Of a DNA stretch of 64,000 nucleotides, positions 61,235 through 64,000 are shown piece by piece. The position numbers and the translations under genes were made by a program. This DNA is from Flavobacteriaceae bacterium PS02338 (lineage in GTDB: Bacteria > Bacteroidota > Bacteroidia > Sphingobacteriales > Sphingobacteriaceae): NCBI GenBank assembly GCA_029959615.1, contig JASCOD010000001.1, positions 1,364,001 to 1,428,000 of the forward strand, written 5' to 3'. The notes under the pieces were generated by a model that was not told the DNA's origin, made no database searches, and worked only from the letters and a program-made list of their open reading frames with translations. Each line of letters opens with the position of its first letter. Positions within the stretch are counted from its first letter, which is position 1.

Positions 61235-63016
61235 ATGAGCAAAACAATCAAAGGCGGAGAATTCCTAATCAAGGAAACTTCTTATCACGATGTATTTATT
61301 CCAGAAGAGTTTGATGAAGAGCAGCAAATGATTGCGCAAACTTGTCGCGATTTTTTAGCTGCGGAAGTTTATCCAAATCTCGAAAAATTAGACAGTCATG
61401 CAGATCCAGAGTTAATGCCAACGCTTTTAACTAAAGCTGGCGAATTAGGGATTTTAGGTGTTTCGGTGCCTGAAGAGTATGGAGGTTTTGGAAAAAACTT
61501 TAATACTTCGATGTTGGTGGCTGATGTAGTGGGCGCTGGTCACTCATTTGCGGTAGCTTTATCTGCACATACGGGAATTGGTACTTTGCCAATTTTGTAT
61601 TACGGTAATGAAGAGCAGAAAGCAAAATACATTCCTAAATTGGGAACTGGCGAATGGAAAGCTGCCTATTGCTTAACCGAACCAAACTCTGGTTCTGACG
61701 CCAACTCCGGAAAAACAAAAGCTAAACTGAGCGAAGATGGTAAACATTACATCATCAATGGACAAAAAATGTGGATCACCAACGGTGGATTTGCAGATAT
61801 CTTTATCGTTTTTGCAAAGATTGATGATGATGAGAATTTAACGGCTTTCATTGTAGAACGTGATTTTGGCGGTATCACCATGAATCCAGAAGAACATAAG
61901 ATGGGTATCAAAGGTTCATCCACCCGTCAGGTGTTTTTTAATGATTGCCCTGTGCCAGTAGATAATATGTTGAGCGACCGTCAGAATGGATTTAAGATTG
62001 CGGTTAATATCTTGAATATTGGCCGTATCAAACTTTCTGCTGCGGCAATTGGTGCTTCAAAAGCAACTATTAATATTGCGGTAAATTATGCTAATGAGCG
62101 TCAACAATTTGGTAGATCAATTTCTAAATATGGTGCTATTCGTTATAAAATTGCCGAAATGGCAGCCAAAGTTTATGCTGTAGATGCTGCAAACTATCGT
62201 GCAGGTCAAAACATTGATGACACTTACGATGCTTTGGTAGCAGAAGGAATGGAACCGGGTAAAGCAAAATTAAAGTCGGTAGAACAGTTTGCGGTAGAAT
62301 GTGCGATTTTGAAAGTTTGGGGTTCGGAGGCGTTGGATTATGTAGTGGATGAAGGTGTACAGATTTACGGTGGCATGGGCTACAGTGCAGATGCGCCGAT
62401 GGACAGAGCTTACCGTGATGCCCGTATCAATAGAATTTTTGAAGGTACGAATGAGATCAATCGTTTGTTGACTGTGGACATGATGCTAAAGCGTGCCATG
62501 AAAGGCGAGTTAGATTTGATGGGCCCCGCAACAGCTGTAGCAAATGAGCTAATGTCTATCCCAGATTTTGGAGAAGAAGATGATACGTTGTTTGCCGCAG
62601 AGAAAAAGACCTTACAAAACTTGAAAAAAGCAACCTTAATGGTAGCTGGCGCAGCCGTTCAAAAACTGATGATGAGCTTAAGTAAAGAGCAAGAAATCTT
62701 GATGAACATCGCCGATATGGCAAGTTATGTGTATGTGGCCGAGTCGGCGATGCTGAGGACGGAAAAGTTGGTAAGCTTAAAAGGTGAAGCAGCAGCTAAA
62801 GGCCAGTTAGACTTAATGCGTATCTATTTCGTAGAAGCAGTTGATGGAGTGGCAAAAGCAGGAAAAGAGGCACTTTGGGCATTTGGCGAAGGTGATGAGT
62901 TACGCATGATGTTGGTTGGTTTGCGTAGGTTTACAAAGTTAGAACCATTCAACGTAAAACAAGCCCGTCAGAATGTGGCGCAACAAGTTATCGAAGCGAA
63001 TAAGTATATATTCTAG
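61235..63016 (+). CDS. fadE: Acyl-CoA dehydrogenase, long (FadE) type
   Basis: 593 residues from the ATG at 61235 (MSKTIKGGEFLIKETS); the longer frame uses a TTG and translates the repeat. FAD-binding core: AYCLTEPNSGSDANSGKTKA (about 143-162), MWITNGGFAD, VNYANERQQFGRSISKYGAI, and QIYGGMGYSADAPMDRAYRDARINRIFEGTNEIN with the C-terminal catalytic Glu region. A C-terminal extension of about 170 residues marks the long form, close in size to Bacillus FadE. First step of beta-oxidation, with fadN and fadA. It ends in a heptad tract starting inside its stop codon. Confidence 0.94.
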   Translation: MSKTIKGGEFLIKETSYHDVFIPEEFDEEQQMIAQTCRDFLAAEVYPNLEKLDSHADPELMPTLLTKAGELGILGVSVPEEYGGFGKNFNTSMLVADVVGAGHSFAVALSAHTGIGTLPILYYGNEEQKAKYIPKLGTGEWKAAYCLTEPNSGSDANSGKTKAKLSEDGKHYIINGQKMWITNGGFADIFIVFAKIDDDENLTAFIVERDFGGITMNPEEHKMGIKGSSTRQVFFNDCPVPVDNMLSDRQNGFKIAVNILNIGRIKLSAAAIGASKATINIAVNYANERQQFGRSISKYGAIRYKIAEMAAKVYAVDAANYRAGQNIDDTYDALVAEGMEPGKAKLKSVEQFAVECAILKVWGSEALDYVVDEGVQIYGGMGYSADAPMDRAYRDARINRIFEGTNEINRLLTVDMMLKRAMKGELDLMGPATAVANELMSIPDFGEEDDTLFAAEKKTLQNLKKATLMVAGAAVQKLMMSLSKEQEILMNIADMASYVYVAESAMLRTEKLVSLKGEAAAKGQLDLMRIYFVEAVDGVAKAGKEALWAFGEGDELRMMLVGLRRFTKLEPFNVKQARQNVAQQVIEANKYIF

Positions 63017-63048
63017 GGATTAGTTGCTAGGTACTAGGGCTTAGTATT
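63014..63048 (+). repeat. Heptad-periodic tract starting in the fadE stop codon
   Basis: TAGGGAT, TAGTTGC, TAGGTAC, TAGGGCT, TAGTATT: five 7-base steps; the first TAG is the stop. The words resemble the reverse complement of the CCCTAAA repeat 65 bases on. Confidence 0.7.
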
Positions 63049-63096
63049 AAGGTTTAAAGCTTGGATAATTTTATTTCCAAGCTTTAAACCTTTTTT
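63049..63096 (+). terminator. Terminator of the fad cluster
   Basis: Perfect 17-base stem, 63049-63065 (AAGGTTTAAAGCTTGGA) and 63076-63092, 10-base loop, with a T-run to 63096. Begins 33 bases after the fadE stop. Confidence 0.93.
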
Positions 63097-63112
63097 ATTG
63101 TAATACATCCCA

Positions 63113-63161
63113 CCCTAAACCCTAAACCCTAAACCCTAAACCCTAAACCCTAAACCCTAAA
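63113..63161. repeat. Seven perfect CCCTAAA heptamers
   Basis: Units start at 63113, 63120, 63127, 63134, 63141, 63148 and 63155, with no variation. The tract lies between the fad terminator and the FKBP promoter. The unit is identical to the plant telomere repeat, a coincidence of sequence as far as can be told. Confidence 0.95.
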
Positions 63162-63182
63162 ACTGTTAAATTTGGTTAAATA

Positions 63183-63213
63183 TTGTAGCATCGGGTTTAA
63201 AAGTTTATTTTTG
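63183..63213 (+). promoter_or_regulatory. FKBP gene promoter
   Basis: TTG at 63183-63185, a 20-base spacer and TATTTTTG at 63206-63213: a complete Bacteroidota consensus. The box ends 4 bases before the ATG at 63218, so transcription would start at or within the start codon. Confidence 0.65.
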
Positions 63214-63217
63214 TTGG

Positions 63218-63688
63218 ATGAAGTTGAAAACGAAGTTTTTGCTGATGCTTGTTATGGTTGTTTCCGTAGTAAGTTCATGCAGTAAAGATGATTATGATGC
63301 TGAGAAACAAGCCGCAAAAGATGAAGCTCTAATTGTAGAATTTATTGCAAAGAATAATATTCAAGCAACTAAACACAGTTCTGGCTTATATTATCAAATT
63401 ATTAATCAAGGTACAGCTGCTAGTGTTTCGGCATCTTCTACTGTTGGGGTAGTTTATACAGGCAAGTTGTTAGATGGAACTCAGTTTGATAAATCAGCTT
63501 CAACGGTAACCTTCCCTTTAACGGGTGTGATACAAGGTTGGACTATCGGAGTTCCTTTGATTAAAGTTGGTGGCCGTATTAGATTGATCGTTCCTTCTGT
63601 TTTAGCCTATGGAAATACCTCTCCTGGAGCTGGCATACCTAAAAACTCCGTTTTAGACTTTACTATCGATTTACTTCAAGCACAATAA
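63218..63688 (+). CDS. FKBP-type peptidyl-prolyl isomerase lipoprotein
   Basis: 156 residues. Lipobox VSSC (C21). A charged linker (24-50) is followed by an FKBP domain: VGVVYTGKLLDGTQFDKS (about 75-92), VIQGWTIGVPLIKVGGRIRLIVPS and the end LDFTIDLLQAQ. It catalyses proline isomerisation at the outer membrane or in the periplasm. A second FKBP-like lipoprotein gene starts 6 bases later, forming an operon. Confidence 0.92.
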   Translation: MKLKTKFLLMLVMVVSVVSSCSKDDYDAEKQAAKDEALIVEFIAKNNIQATKHSSGLYYQIINQGTAASVSASSTVGVVYTGKLLDGTQFDKSASTVTFPLTGVIQGWTIGVPLIKVGGRIRLIVPSVLAYGNTSPGAGIPKNSVLDFTIDLLQAQ

Positions 63689-63694
63689 AATTTA

Positions 63695-64000
63695 ATGCGT
63701 AAAATAACTACATACATCATTGCAATTTTTGCTATTCTATTGATTTTCAGTTCTTGTAAGAAAGAGTACGAAACCATTGAAGAGCTAGATAATACCAATC
63801 TACAGGCCTATAAAGCTGCTCATGCTAATCTAACATTTAAAGATACCGCAGGCTATAGCTATAGTATTTCTCCAGGCGAAATTGGTACAGGGGGCCATGT
63901 GGTAAATTCTGATTCTGTATATTATTCATATACTTTTAAGTCTGTTTCTGGTACAGTTTATAACCAAACAAGCGAATTAATGGTTCCTGCAACGCTTCTA
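63695..64000 (+). CDS. FKBP-like lipoprotein, 5' part
   Basis: 102 codons in the window; open to the end. Lipobox FSSC (C21) followed by KKEYETIEELD. The visible mature part (SPGEIGTGGHVVNSDSVYYS, then YTFKSVSGTVYNQTSE) aligns with the N-terminal half of the FKBP domain in the preceding gene, so it is probably a diverged duplicate. Starts 6 bases after that gene. Confidence 0.7.
   Translation, partial: MRKITTYIIAIFAILLIFSSCKKEYETIEELDNTNLQAYKAAHANLTFKDTAGYSYSISPGEIGTGGHVVNSDSVYYSYTFKSVSGTVYNQTSELMVPATLL

Noticed and set aside
63113..63161. CCCTAAA array as a true telomere, linear chromosome end or eukaryotic contamination
   Set aside because: It lies between ordinary bacterial genes, has only seven copies, and fits the heptad tracts found throughout the window.

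Overview
The window is chromosomal DNA of a Bacteroidota bacterium, most likely Sphingobacteriaceae (Pedobacter-like). The grounds are SusC/SusD pairs, a hybrid two-component regulator, a type IX secretion sorting domain, A-rich leaders with few Shine-Dalgarno sites, and promoters of the form TTG-N20-TAnnTTTG. No phage, insertion sequence, CRISPR array or rRNA was seen.

Layout. 1-3300: tail of a SusD gene with a thioredoxin-like gene, three small Pedobacter-type genes and a gene-poor stretch. 3300-8100: tRNA-Glu, initiator tRNA, era, der, a GNAT gene and rsgA. 8300-13100: the conserved yceD-rpmF-plsX-fabH-accB-accC fatty-acid cluster. 13400-21500: housekeeping and stress genes (HEXXH protein, sulfurtransferase, pdxA, rsmA, S41 peptidase-like protein, hydroxyacid dehydrogenase, OsmC, greA, HIT, MazG). 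21600-26600: AraC regulator, TonB receptor and DUF4374 lipoprotein, probably for iron uptake. 26600-30600: dtd and an unrecognised lipoprotein pair.

30574-50139 is the main accessory locus, a fructan-type polysaccharide utilisation locus. One minus-strand run encodes an MFS sugar porter, a fructokinase-like kinase, SusC, SusD, three paralogous NHL beta-propeller proteins (one lipoprotein, one with a type IX sorting tail, one fused to a GH32 enzyme), an acetylesterase-like protein, an EEP-fold phosphodiesterase and a glycerophosphodiesterase. Divergent to it lies a hybrid two-component system with a LacI-type sensor like the fructose sensor BT1754. The propeller genes sit where surface glycan-binding proteins normally sit.

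50172-56500: SirB1-like protein, methyltransferase, DUF1345, penicillin-acylase family and an outer-membrane barrel. 56800-63016: a MarR-fadN-fadA-fadE beta-oxidation cluster with a strong operator over the marR promoter. The window ends in two FKBP-type or FKBP-like lipoproteins.

The most unusual signal is not a gene. Many intergenic regions hold degenerate tandem tracts with an exact 7-base period (sometimes 8), each with its own unit, often ending at a start codon or promoter box. Longer palindromic REP-like elements are also scattered between genes. A greA leader hairpin with a U-tract suggests attenuation.
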